Below, piece after piece: positions 1 to 7,410 of a DNA stretch of 64,000 nt (positions within the stretch are counted from its first letter, which is position 1; each line of letters starts with the position of its first letter). This DNA is from UBA6055 sp965214085. Lineage in GTDB: Bacteria; Chloroflexota; Anaerolineae; Aggregatilineales; Phototrophicaceae. The notes under the pieces were generated by a model. It worked only from the letters and a program-made list of their open reading frames with translations. It did not search any database and was not told where the DNA came from. The position numbers and the translations under genes are program-made. Location: contig OZ243937.1 of the NCBI GenBank assembly GCA_965214085.1, positions 1,302,001 through 1,366,000 of the forward strand. Reading direction: 5' to 3'.

Positions 1-57
1 GCGATCCAATGCTGCCGGCGGCAATCCACGTGTGACAAAGACTTTGTCTCGAGCCAT
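1..57 (-). CDS. 2-hydroxyacid dehydrogenase, N-terminal fragment (runs off window)
   Basis: Only the first 19 codons are present on the minus strand, starting at an ATG at 57-55. The peptide begins MARDKVFVTRGLPPAALDR. The KVFVTR-x-(I/L)-P start with the following ALD resembles the first beta strand of glyoxylate/hydroxypyruvate reductases (D-2-hydroxyacid dehydrogenases). A GGGAG ribosome-binding site lies about 7 bases upstream of the ATG. Function is inferred from this short stretch alone, so it is tentative. Confidence 0.45.
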   Translation of the reverse strand, partial: MARDKVFVTRGLPPAALDR

Positions 58-173
58 GTTCATTCTCCCGGTGAAGTTTCCCGCGCGAGATTATAGCGCA
101 GTTTCAGGTTCGCGGTCAGTGGCGACGCCGGCGTATGAAAACGAGATCTTCGCAGAAAACGGTATCAGCAGTT

Positions 174-1034
174 TCAGGGCAGGCAGGGCAGTGAAATCTT
201 CACAAGCGTGCCTTTGCCGGGTTTGCTGCCCAGTTGCAGCCGGCCGCCGCTGCCTTCAATATGGCGCCGGGCAAGATACAAGCCAAGTCCCAAGCCGGGA
301 TCCATTTCGCGCGACTGCCAGAAAGGCTCAAGTGTTACATCGGAGGTCGCTCGGAAGCCGCGGCCTCTATCGAGGATGGCGATGTCGATCTTATAACCGA
401 ATTCTTGCACCTTGATTCTCGCCTCTGTAACTTCGGCATGCATGCGGATGTTGCGCGCGATTTCCCCAAATGCGTAGGAAAGGTACTCTTCGTCGCCAAT
501 GGCGCAGAACCGCGTATCAACCTCCGGCAGCATGATGTCACGCAGGACCGAGCGGATTCTGTGGATGAGCACTGAGCCATCGAATTCGTCATCGGCGTAC
601 TCCAGCAGGTCGTGCCGCAACAGCGAATATTGCCAGATACTGGTCATCATATGTTCGATTGACTGAAACGCCTCGATGACGTGGGAGATAGTGGCCTGCT
701 GCTCTTCGCCAAGCGGGCCGTCGAAACCGGCTGACAGATTGTCCAATGCCGCCTTGGCTGGGTGATTCAGGGCGTTAAAGCGTTCCAGCACAAGCGGGCG
801 CGTGGCCGCATTCTCGATGCCCAGCGAGGTAATGACATCCATGACCAAGGTGTGCAATCCCCAGCTGCAGGCATGAATGCGTTTGCAACATTCGCGTTGA
901 TCGCCGCTGGTCGCGCCGAACGCGCCTGCCATCATGGATTCCATCAGCGTAATGATATCGCTGACGGGGTCTAGCAGTTTGTTATAGGAGATGTCTGCCA
1001 CGTAACGAGACTCAATCTCTACGCTTGGCCTCAT
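174..1034 (-). CDS. Soluble histidine-kinase-like ATPase with Tyr at the phospho-acceptor position
   Basis: 286 aa with no membrane segment or sensor domain. The C-terminal half is a HATPase_c fold: an N-box (GEIARNIRMHAE), a G1 box (DRGRGF) and a G2 box (GLGLGLYLARRH). The N-terminus aligns with a HisKA dimerisation helix (YVADIS-Y-NKLLDPV then MAGAFGATSGDQRE), where the usual F-V-A-x-(I/V)-S-H-E-L-R-T-P-L has the acceptor His replaced by Tyr17. ATP binding therefore looks intact while classical His phosphorylation should be lost. It may act as a pseudokinase, an anti-sigma-like kinase or a dimerisation partner. No response regulator is adjacent. A repeat element separates it from rplL upstream. 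Confidence 0.7.
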   Translation of the reverse strand: MRPSVEIESRYVADISYNKLLDPVSDIITLMESMMAGAFGATSGDQRECCKRIHACSWGLHTLVMDVITSLGIENAATRPLVLERFNALNHPAKAALDNLSAGFDGPLGEEQQATISHVIEAFQSIEHMMTSIWQYSLLRHDLLEYADDEFDGSVLIHRIRSVLRDIMLPEVDTRFCAIGDEEYLSYAFGEIARNIRMHAEVTEARIKVQEFGYKIDIAILDRGRGFRATSDVTLEPFWQSREMDPGLGLGLYLARRHIEGSGGRLQLGSKPGKGTLVKISLPCLP

Positions 1035-1080
1035 TATAGCGTATCAATCCTAAGAACGGGATGAATAGACGCTAATGGCA

Positions 1081-1343
1081 GGCAATCGCATCAAAATGAA
1101 TCTGCTCAACTATGAACATTATACAAACAAAAATCTAAGCACAGAGACACAGAGGGTCGCGTAGACACAGACCGTCAGCACAGAGAAAAGCCTATCATTT
1201 ATTGTTATTGTGAAATTGCAATTCAATTTTGAACTCTGTGATAAGCATTTGACCCATTTGTATGTCAATACTATAGGAGTTCTGCCCTGAAAAAACTTAA
1301 TCTCTGTGCCTCTGTGGCGAAAAATTATTTTGATGCGATTGCC
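1081..1343 (-). repeat. MITE-like element, copy 1 (diverged, reverse orientation)
   Basis: The stretch between rplL and the kinase gene holds no credible gene. It is bounded by GGCAATCGCATCAAAAT on the left and ATTTTGATGCGATTGCC on the right, an inverted pair. Inside are CACAGAG repeats on the left and CTCTGTG on the right. Flanking 12-mers GACGCTAATGGC (1068-1079) and GGGGCTAAGGGC (1346-1357) agree at 9 of 12 positions, consistent with a decayed target-site duplication. The left-arm interior matches the right arm of the other copies read backwards, so this copy is inverted. Confidence 0.75.
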
Positions 1344-1390
1344 TTGGGGCTAAGGGCAGGCTTTGGCGGCTTAGCGCTTGAATGCCTGTA

Positions 1391-1427
1391 TTAAAACAAA
1401 GCAGCCAGCGCTTGGCCAGCTGCTTTA
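1391..1427 (-). terminator. Rho-independent terminator of rplJL
   Basis: Downstream of rplL on the minus strand an 8-bp stem (AAAGCAGC with GCTGCTTT, 1419-1426 and 1398-1405) is followed in the transcript by a U-rich tail (TGTTTTAAT). Confidence 0.65.
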
Positions 1428-1491
1428 GAATGCTTTACTTTTGGCTCTCGGGCCGGGTCAAAGGCTGCCGAGGGCGGATTGGCGCGCGAAG

Positions 1492-1881
1492 CTACTTGAG
1501 CTCGACGACGGCGCCGGCTTCTTCCAGCTTGGATTTACCGTCTTCAGCCATATCTTTGCTGACTTCTTCGAGCACGGTCGCGGGAGCGGATTCGACCAAT
1601 TCCTTGGCTTCTTTTAAGCCCAGCGGGGTGATGCCGCGGATGGCTTTGATGACGTTGATCTTCTTGGGGCCGATCTCCTTAAGAATCAAGTCGAATTCGG
1701 TCTGCTCTTCTTCCGGCTCTGCCTCGGCGCCGCCAGCCATCGCGCCGGGCGCCATCATCATCATGCCGCCGCCAGCGGCCGCTTCGACGCCCCAGGCGTC
1801 TTCCAGCTTCTTCTTCAAGTCAGCGGCTTCCAGAATCGTCAACGCGCTGAGTTCTTCCACCAGCTTTTCCAGGTCTGCCAT
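1492..1881 (-). CDS. rplL: 50S ribosomal protein L7/L12
   Basis: 129 aa. The N-terminal dimerisation helices (LEKLVEELSALTILEAADLKKKLED) are followed by an Ala/Gly/Met-rich flexible hinge with a run of four Met (MMMMAPGAMAGG). The conserved C-terminal domain has FDLILKEIGPKKINVIKAIR and GLKEAKELVESAP, which recruits translation GTPases to the ribosomal stalk. Length is normal for the family. It lies 84 bases after rplJ, in the classic L10-L12 order, with a terminator downstream. The start is an ATG preceded by a purine-rich GGAAGGGAAG. Confidence 0.98.
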   Translation of the reverse strand: MADLEKLVEELSALTILEAADLKKKLEDAWGVEAAAGGGMMMMAPGAMAGGAEAEPEEEQTEFDLILKEIGPKKINVIKAIRGITPLGLKEAKELVESAPATVLEEVSKDMAEDGKSKLEEAGAVVELK

Positions 1882-1965
1882 TGTTGCTTCCCTTCCTCAG
1901 GATTCTTTCGCTATCAGATGAGCACTTGGTCTTGCGCGCCCGCAGGGATTGCGAGACGCTTCCGG

Positions 1966-2520
1966 CTACTCGGCGGCGCCGACGCCTGCTTCTTCTTGCT
2001 TATCGAGATATGCTTGAAGGACATTCACCACGCCGCCCGTTGCTTGATGCATCACGTTTACGATGCCTTGGGCCGGCGCGACCACCATGCCGGCCAGCTG
2101 CGCGCGAAGTTCGTCGAGCGACGGCAGTTGGGAAACATCTTCAATTTGCCGCGCGTCCAAAATGTCGCCATTCATCATGCCGCCGGTTACTTGCATGTTT
2201 TCGGCGAATCCTGCTTCGTCAATGTGCTTGAACAGAGCCTTGGATACGCCGGGCATGTTGTCGCGGCCGAAGATATAAGCCACCGGTCCGGTGAGCAAAT
2301 GCTCGGGAACGGTCCAGTCGGCTGTTTCCAGCGCCTTTTTCATCAGCGTATTCTTTGCCACGAGATAGCGCCCGTTCTGCACCCGCAAGGCGTTACGCAT
2401 GCCTTGAATCTGCGCAACGCTCAGCCCCTGCGTTTGCACGACGACGAAACCGTCGCACTCATTCAGAATGTCTACGTATTCCGCGACAAGTTCTTCTTTG
2501 CGTGCCTTTGCAACTGGCAA
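1966..2520 (-). CDS. rplJ: 50S ribosomal protein L10
   Basis: 184 aa. The L10 RNA-binding domain is clear (AEYVDILNECDGFVVVQTQGLSVAQIQGMRNALR, then YLVAKNTLMKKALE). The C-terminal helix that carries L12 dimers is Ala/Leu-rich. The start is a TTG at 2520-2518, supported by an AAAGGAG site six bases upstream. It is the first gene of the rplJ-rplL unit. rplK, rplA and rpoB/rpoC are not beside it: the next gene upstream is divergent. Regulation is probably by L10-L12 binding its own leader, as in other bacteria. Confidence 0.97.
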   Translation of the reverse strand: MPVAKARKEELVAEYVDILNECDGFVVVQTQGLSVAQIQGMRNALRVQNGRYLVAKNTLMKKALETADWTVPEHLLTGPVAYIFGRDNMPGVSKALFKHIDEAGFAENMQVTGGMMNGDILDARQIEDVSQLPSLDELRAQLAGMVVAPAQGIVNVMHQATGGVVNVLQAYLDKQEEAGVGAAE

Positions 2521-2731
2521 GTGCCGCTCCTTTCCTCGTCAGACGCGCGTCCCGGGTTGGGAACTTGCCTGACCCGATAAAACGAATAAGCGACCCGTAT
2601 ATTGAGGTCGCGTCAAGTTCCAATCAATACAACTGGAGGAAGGCTTTGCGCGTGCCTCGGCAGGGGATTAAGGGCGGCTGCCCGCCTGCTGTCTACGGAT
2701 TGCGTCGCTATTCGGATGTTAGCAAGACCGC
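2521..2731 (-). promoter_or_regulatory. Putative L10 leader (autoregulatory 5' UTR of rplJ)
   Basis: About 200 bases separate the promoter from the rplJ start. The minus-strand transcript can form several hairpins, including GCGACC/GGTCGC around 2593-2614 and a GTCAG/CTGAC-closed arm just before the Shine-Dalgarno. Bacterial rplJ genes are typically controlled by an L10 leader bound by L10-L12. Position, length and structure fit, but I could not score it against the Rfam model. Confidence 0.5.
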
Positions 2732-2759
2732 ATTATAAGGCTGATGCAACATGGGTCAA
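2732..2759 (-). promoter_or_regulatory. Sigma-70 type promoter for rplJL
   Basis: On the minus strand there is TTGACC (2759-2754), a 16-base spacer and a perfect TATAAT (2737-2732), about 210 bases upstream of rplJ. Confidence 0.75.
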
Positions 2760-2840
2760 GGTTCAGTTTAGGATTTGACGCCGGCTCGTTGCTGCGCTAC
2801 AACTTGCCATAACCATTTACAAGCGAGAGTCAGGCAGATT

Positions 2841-3725
2841 ATGGAATTGGATCGCGACGCGCTGCAAAAGAAAGTGCATGAAATCTACGCCCGGGAACAC
2901 GCCGAACTGGGCGAGGCCGGTACTATTGAACACTTGGAACGCGGGCGCGAATGGCAGCTGGCGGATACGCTGGGCGCGGGAGGTGTTCTGGTATTTCCGC
3001 ACGCGGGTGTGCACGACTGCGGCTATCAGATTGCGGCCTGCGTTCATGCCGCGCTGGATAGCGGCGCCGACAAGGTCATCGTGCTTAGCGTGCTGCACGC
3101 CTTCACTGCCGAGATGGAGGCGGCGCGAGTGGCTGTTGCCGCGGGCGAGGACCCGGCGCAATTCGAATACTGGGGCATTCAGGGGCCGGGCCTTGACGGG
3201 CGGCGCGAATGGGCGGGCGATCACGCCTTGATCAGCTGGCGGCATTTCTGGCGGGCGGAGCTAAATCGGCGTGGCATTATCGAGCAGCGAGCGCCACAAG
3301 TATTCGAGCGCTATCCTTATCTTGCCGGCGGCCGACCCCAGGCTTTGCCCGGCATCGACGAACTGGCTCGCCTGATGGAAGACGCGGTTGTCGTCAGTAC
3401 TGCCGATCCCTTTCATCATGGCATCGGCTATGGCGACGCGCCGGCCGACGCCTATAACCCCGACGCGACCGGCTTGGCTCATGCCCAAAGCATGATCGAA
3501 TCCGGCCTCCGCATCCTCGAACGCGGCGACTTCTGGGCATACAACCAGCACTGCATCGAATCCAAGAGCGATGCCCGCGATACCGGGCAGGTATTCCGCT
3601 ATTTGCGCGGCCCGATGACGGGCGAAGTACTCGATATCAGCTTTACTGACTCATCCGAACTATACGATCAGCCGCCCCCGACCTGGGTTGCCGGCGCCTT
3701 GATCGAGTGGAAACTGACCGGCTAG
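2841..3725 (+). CDS. MEMO-like family protein
   Basis: About 294 aa from the ATG at 2841. An upstream extension to 2775 reads as non-protein-like sequence and was not used. The region GVLVFPHAGVHDCGYQIAA followed by KVIVLSVLHAFT resembles the PHAG.-.GpSH core of MEMO proteins (AmmeMemoRadiSam system protein B). VVVSTADPFHHGIGYG and the late HCIESKSDARD stretch resemble the later metal-site strands. MEMO relatives are related to extradiol dioxygenases, but their bacterial role is unclear. No radical-SAM partner lies nearby. The family assignment is from motif memory and is moderate. Confidence 0.5.
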   Translation: MELDRDALQKKVHEIYAREHAELGEAGTIEHLERGREWQLADTLGAGGVLVFPHAGVHDCGYQIAACVHAALDSGADKVIVLSVLHAFTAEMEAARVAVAAGEDPAQFEYWGIQGPGLDGRREWAGDHALISWRHFWRAELNRRGIIEQRAPQVFERYPYLAGGRPQALPGIDELARLMEDAVVVSTADPFHHGIGYGDAPADAYNPDATGLAHAQSMIESGLRILERGDFWAYNQHCIESKSDARDTGQVFRYLRGPMTGEVLDISFTDSSELYDQPPPTWVAGALIEWKLTG

Positions 3726-3778
3726 CGCAAGGCCAGGCGTATAGCGATTCTCGCTCAATCGCGGATCGCTGTCGCCGT

Positions 3779-4426
3779 CTACGTTGATTTGGCGCTGAGG
3801 TGGCGCTCAAAATTCTTGAGCGCGCGCTGCAGATTCTGCTGTCGCAGGCTCTGCGTCAAATCGCCGCGGGTGCGTTCCAGGACGCCGCGCACGATATCGG
3901 TTTGCCGCCGCAGGCCATGTGTCAGCGCATCGGGAAAGTCGAAGGTCACCAGTTGGTCGTAGATGTCATCCATGGCCCGCAGCAGTCGCTCGGCTTCGTC
4001 GCTGCGCCCGTCCGCCCGGCGCATGATATCCAGGATGAAGCGCCGCAATTCGGTTGCCGCCTCGCCCAGCCCCTTGAGATAAGTGGAGCTTTCGATGCCG
4101 AGGTCGGCTGACGATGGCAGCGGCTCGCCCCTGACGATGGCTAGCGTGATGTGGGCCTCGGCCACTTCTTTCAGCGCGTCTTGCGTGTAGCCGGTGTGAT
4201 ACAGGTCGGGGAAGTCTTTGACGATTGCCTTCAGTTCTTCGCCGCCGGCTTTGACCCGCTCAAGTTTCTGATTGGCTACGTCCCATTCCCGCCGATGGAT
4301 GGCGCGGATGCTTTCGGAGCAATGGCGCACGAGTTGGCGCGAGAGTACGATGGCTTTGTCGCGGGCGGCATTTCGCTCTTCCAGGTCTAGGCGGATAGCC
4401 TCGCAAATTTGCTCCAGGTTATTCAT
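3779..4426 (-). CDS. Translin family protein
   Basis: 215 aa, almost fully helical. It carries the translin/TRAX signature in order: AIVLSRQLVRHCSESIRAIHRREWD near the start, then HTGYTQDALKEVAEAH, then STYLKGLGEAATELRRFILD, and finally DALTHGLRRQTDIVRGVLERTRGDLT. Translin and TRAX are eukaryotic nucleic-acid-binding proteins that form the C3PO RNase, and sporadic prokaryotic homologues exist. The function here is unknown; an RNA-binding or RNase role is possible. Its 5' end overlaps the upstream DUF3467 gene by 8 bases, so the two are probably translationally coupled. Confidence 0.8.
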   Translation of the reverse strand: MNNLEQICEAIRLDLEERNAARDKAIVLSRQLVRHCSESIRAIHRREWDVANQKLERVKAGGEELKAIVKDFPDLYHTGYTQDALKEVAEAHITLAIVRGEPLPSSADLGIESSTYLKGLGEAATELRRFILDIMRRADGRSDEAERLLRAMDDIYDQLVTFDFPDALTHGLRRQTDIVRGVLERTRGDLTQSLRQQNLQRALKNFERHLSAKST

Positions 4427-4745
4427 CGTCAGCGTCCGCCGCTTTTACCGAGCCGAATAGTTGATCAGCCAGCGTTTGGCGGGCCGGCGTATCAATCTTG
4501 CCGTGGCTCGCTTCGTACTTGCTCATATTTTCCTGCAAGGCGTTCAGGAAGAGCTTGCTGTGCGTCGGGGTCATCATGACGCGCTTTTGCAGCCGCGCGC
4601 GGTCGTCATTAGGCATGACCTGGATGAAGTCGAAGATCACTTCGTTGGCCGTATGCGTGATCATGACCATGTTGGAATAGATCGCGCTTGGGTCTTTGGG
4701 CAGCTCGACTTTGACTTTGCGTTGGCCGGTCTGTTTTTCAGTCAT
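4419..4745 (-). CDS. DUF3467 family protein
   Basis: 108 aa. The central part (YSNMVMITHTANEVIFDFIQVMP then RVMMTPTHSKLFLNALQENMSKYEASHG) matches the DUF3467 pattern of a short beta sheet followed by a helix, found in many bacteria without a known role. It starts at ATG 4745 with a GAGG site 5-6 bases upstream and overlaps the translin-like gene downstream. The pairing suggests a shared function, but no activity can be read from the sequence. Confidence 0.75.
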   Translation of the reverse strand: MTEKQTGQRKVKVELPKDPSAIYSNMVMITHTANEVIFDFIQVMPNDDRARLQKRVMMTPTHSKLFLNALQENMSKYEASHGKIDTPARQTLADQLFGSVKAADADDE

Positions 4746-4827
4746 ACAGTCCTCGCGCTATTGTGCAGTGACGGTTCATTATAGCCGATGTTCGCGGTCG
4801 TCTCAGGGCTGTCTCTGTTGGCGACAG

Positions 4828-5090
4828 AGCAATCGCATCATATTTTTTCACCACAGAGCACACAGAGGGCACAGAGATTAATGTCTTTTGTTGGCGAGTG
4901 TCACATCAATCTGGAAAATGTAGGGGCGATTGACGGTCAGTGTCGGCGGGCTGTGTCTACGCGCCCTACGCGACCCTGTCAATCGCCCGCAAAGTGAAGG
5001 TCGTATTTCACGGACGACATACAATGCCGCCCCTACATTTTGTAATTTTTCGCAGCGAACGACACGCAATGGTATTTAAGCGATTGCCCT
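4828..5090. repeat. MITE-like element, copy 2 (diverged interior)
   Basis: The gene-free interval between rsmG and the DUF3467 gene starts with a GCAATCGCATCA-type end and finishes with GCGATTGCCCT. CACAGAG repeats follow the left end. The centre carries a different module, with GTAGGGGCGATTGAC facing GCCGCCCCTACATTTT, so the interior is not the same as in copies 3, 4, 5 and 8. No clear target-site duplication was found. Confidence 0.55.
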
Positions 5091-5165
5091 GGGGTTGAGC
5101 CGCCGGCTCGCCCGTACGCACGCAGCACTGGATTTCATTTATCGTGTGAGCCAAGTCGTGGCTTG

Positions 5166-5879
5166 CTAGCGAATAGGCTCGCGCTCTGGCAGCCCGGCTC
5201 TTCTGGGGAAACGCCGCGGCGTCGGCCGGATCTTGTCAACGGCGACGAGATAGCGCGGGTTATCCAGCGTAGGCAGCCGCAGCTCTTCAATGGTGAACAG
5301 CTCGCCGCCAAGCAATTCTATGGCATTGGCTGCCGAGTTTGTTTCCTCATAGGCCGCTGTGCCGCGCATGGCGATAACTTGGCCATCTGGGCGGGCCAAG
5401 GGCAGGGTGTATTCCATCAGGACGGGCATTTTGGCGACGGCGCGGGCCACCACGATATCGTATCGCTCTCGATGCGCTTCACTGCGTCCGGCGTCTTCAG
5501 CCCGCGCGTGCACGGCGCCTACGTTGGCCAACCCCAGCGCAGCGCAGGCCTGCTCAATGAAGCGCAGTTTCTTTCGCGTCGAGTCCAGCAGGGTAGCCCG
5601 CAATGTCGGGTATGCGATGGCTAGCGGCAAGCCGGGGAAGCCCGCGCCCGTACCCACATCGATGAGCCGCAGCGACTCTAAGCGAGGCGCGACGCTCGCC
5701 AGGGAAAGCGAATCGAGATAATGCTTGACGACGATCTCGGCCGGATCGGTGATGCCGGTGAGATTCATGCGCTGGTTCCAGTCCAGCAGCAGCTGCGTAA
5801 GCGCGTCAAACTGCTGGAGTTGGCGCTCCGACAAATCGAAGCCCAGCAGCGCTTTGGCGTGAGAGCGCAGTAGGGACAA
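5166..5879 (-). CDS. rsmG: 16S rRNA (guanine-527-N7)-methyltransferase
   Basis: 237 aa, normal length for RsmG/GidB. Conserved blocks are WNQRMNLTGITDPAEIVVKHYLDSL, the SAM-binding LIDVGTGAGFPGLPLAIAYP and the DIVVARAVAKMPVLMEYTLPL catalytic-region strand. It methylates G527 of 16S rRNA in the 30S decoding region. The start is a TTG. It lies 14 bases downstream of the secreted-protein gene, so the two may share a transcript. The GidA/MnmG and ParAB neighbours common in other phyla are absent here. Confidence 0.95.
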   Translation of the reverse strand: MSLLRSHAKALLGFDLSERQLQQFDALTQLLLDWNQRMNLTGITDPAEIVVKHYLDSLSLASVAPRLESLRLIDVGTGAGFPGLPLAIAYPTLRATLLDSTRKKLRFIEQACAALGLANVGAVHARAEDAGRSEAHRERYDIVVARAVAKMPVLMEYTLPLARPDGQVIAMRGTAAYEETNSAANAIELLGGELFTIEELRLPTLDNPRYLVAVDKIRPTPRRFPRRAGLPEREPIR

Positions 5880-5893
5880 TTGGGCTTGCCCGG

Positions 5894-6937
5894 CTATTTC
5901 TGCGGAAAGCCGGGATAGGTCTTCAGCGGCATGGCCGGCTGCTCATGCAAGACCGCGATGCCGTGCGGATTCTGGTCGATGCGGAATCGGCAGCGGCTGC
6001 CCAGCCGTTCGTTTGCTGTGCCGGGTCCAAAATTCTCGTAGCCGTCGCTGATCGCTTCCGACCAGCCGACCGCGAAACCGATGTCGTATACGCCCGGCTC
6101 CCATTTGCCGCCGAAATTAGCCGTGTAAAAGACCCACCAATTGAGGCTGCCCGGTATCTGCTTGATTTCGCTGATCTCTGCTGGAATCGGGAGAGAGTTG
6201 AGCGTCACCGAATATTGGGCTTTGTTGATGTGGTCTTGCACCTGCTCGGCGGTCTTGGCGTACCAGGACCAGAATACGCGGATCTCATCGGTATCGAACA
6301 AGATGCCCGGGTCGGCCCCGGCCACATCGACGCACTCGGCGAATATCAGTCCGGGGTCATAGACGCGCCCCGGCGTAATGTCAGCGCTCGGGCGCGCGCC
6401 AATCTGCACAATCGGCTCAACTGGCCGCGAGTATACGGGATTGAGCATACTGCCGTTTGGCGTGAAGACATTGGATGCCGAGATGATCTGCGGCAAAGCC
6501 GAAACATCTATGCCTGATACCAGGGTGCTGCCGGGCGCCTCGCAAACGCCCAGAACGTCGTCGGACGGCTCCTGAAACAGCGTAATCTCCGGGTCATTTT
6601 CGCTGGCGATGCGAATGACGACGCTGATGGGCGTATCCAGGACGCGCGTTGCGCCGTCGAGCCAAAAGATCTGCTGGCTTACGGAATAATCGCCATCAAC
6701 GCTGACGCGGCGCAAACCAGTGATGGCCTGGCCCAAGCCGCCATATTGGTCAAATGCCTGATAGTATATGTCGTAACCAAGCTCCATGACGCCGGACAAG
6801 TCGATCACCATGCGGTCTTCGCATGCGCTGTAAAACCAGTTGACCGTTGAAGTATATTGGATTTCGTCCTGCGCCTGCGCGCCGAAGGCCAATAGGCAAG
6901 CGAGCAGCACAACAAATATAGATTTCGCTAAACTCAT
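5894..6937 (-). CDS. Secreted protein of unknown function
   Basis: 347 aa with a clear Sec signal peptide at the N-terminus (positive MSLAK, hydrophobic IFVVLLACLLAFG, then AQAQD with cleavage after AQA). The mature part is beta-rich, with several Cys (YSACEDR, GVCEAPG, FAECVD, GSRCRF) that could form disulfides, and has no motif I recognise. Phrases such as GVYDIGFAVGWSEAISDGYENFGPG suggest an Ig- or jelly-roll-like fold. It starts at ATG 6937 and is the first gene before rsmG. Confidence 0.75.
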   Translation of the reverse strand: MSLAKSIFVVLLACLLAFGAQAQDEIQYTSTVNWFYSACEDRMVIDLSGVMELGYDIYYQAFDQYGGLGQAITGLRRVSVDGDYSVSQQIFWLDGATRVLDTPISVVIRIASENDPEITLFQEPSDDVLGVCEAPGSTLVSGIDVSALPQIISASNVFTPNGSMLNPVYSRPVEPIVQIGARPSADITPGRVYDPGLIFAECVDVAGADPGILFDTDEIRVFWSWYAKTAEQVQDHINKAQYSVTLNSLPIPAEISEIKQIPGSLNWWVFYTANFGGKWEPGVYDIGFAVGWSEAISDGYENFGPGTANERLGSRCRFRIDQNPHGIAVLHEQPAMPLKTYPGFPQK

Positions 6938-7028
6938 AAGATCTCATTCCTGTCTGAGCCGTCAAGGACAGTCTTCCACAACTATTCTACCGCATTTGCC
7001 CAAAAAGCTCAGCCCGATATCTCAGCCA

Positions 7029-7302
7029 GGGCAATCGCATCAAAATGGTAGTGACTGAAATGGCGCAAATTCGAACGGGAAATCAAACACAGAGTTCACA
7101 GAGAGCGCAGAGAAAAGCAATAATGAAAGCTTACGTCATAAGTCAGGAGTGATTTTGAGAGATATTTGAAGTCTTTTTGATGCTTCTTGCCGTATTTCAG
7201 TCCATCGACTGCTTTGAATAGTCGCCTAAACACCTAAATCTCTGTGCTGGCGGTCAGTGTCTACGCGACCCTCTGTGTTCTCTGTGGTTAAAATATTTGA
7301 TG
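7029..7302 (+). repeat. MITE-like element, copy 3 (right terminus truncated)
   Basis: It starts GGGCAATCGCATCAAAATGG at 7029, then shares the long interior of copies 4, 5 and 8 (CACAGAG repeats, a central block around 7125-7215, then CTCTGTGTTCTCTGTGG). It ends abruptly after TTTGATG, missing the last nine bases of the terminal repeat. CTCAGC occurs just before the element (7021-7026) and directly after it (7303-7308), as if a target duplication survives beside a small end deletion. Confidence 0.8.
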
Positions 7303-7343
7303 CTCAGCTCGATTTCACAGTTGGCGCGCAGCTGGACATTACT

Positions 7344-7368
7344 ATGTATAGCATACATCGCGTACAAT
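7344..7368 (+). promoter_or_regulatory. Palindrome and -10 upstream of the dehydrogenase-marR operon
   Basis: A perfect inverted repeat ATGTAT-AGC-ATACAT (7344-7358) sits five bases before a TACAAT -10-like hexamer (7363-7368), about 43 bases upstream of the GTG start at 7411. No good -35 is visible. MarR-family proteins bind palindromes of this size, and a marR-like gene is the second gene of the operon, so autoregulation is a reasonable inference. Confidence 0.4.
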
Positions 7369-7410
7369 GAGCGGGAATTCGTCCGCAACCCGCAGGGAGG
7401 CAGCATCCAG

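Noticed and set aside
32..415. Plus-strand frame at the left edge
   Set aside because: It overlaps the kinase gene antisense and has the composition of a shadow frame.
1130..1320. CACAGAG direct repeats as a CRISPR or tandem array
   Set aside because: The short repeats are part of the mirrored arms of the MITE-like elements, with irregular spacing and no unique spacers.
2355..2738. Plus-strand 127-codon frame opposite rplJ
   Set aside because: It is the shadow of rplJ and its leader, Arg/Ser-rich with no family features.
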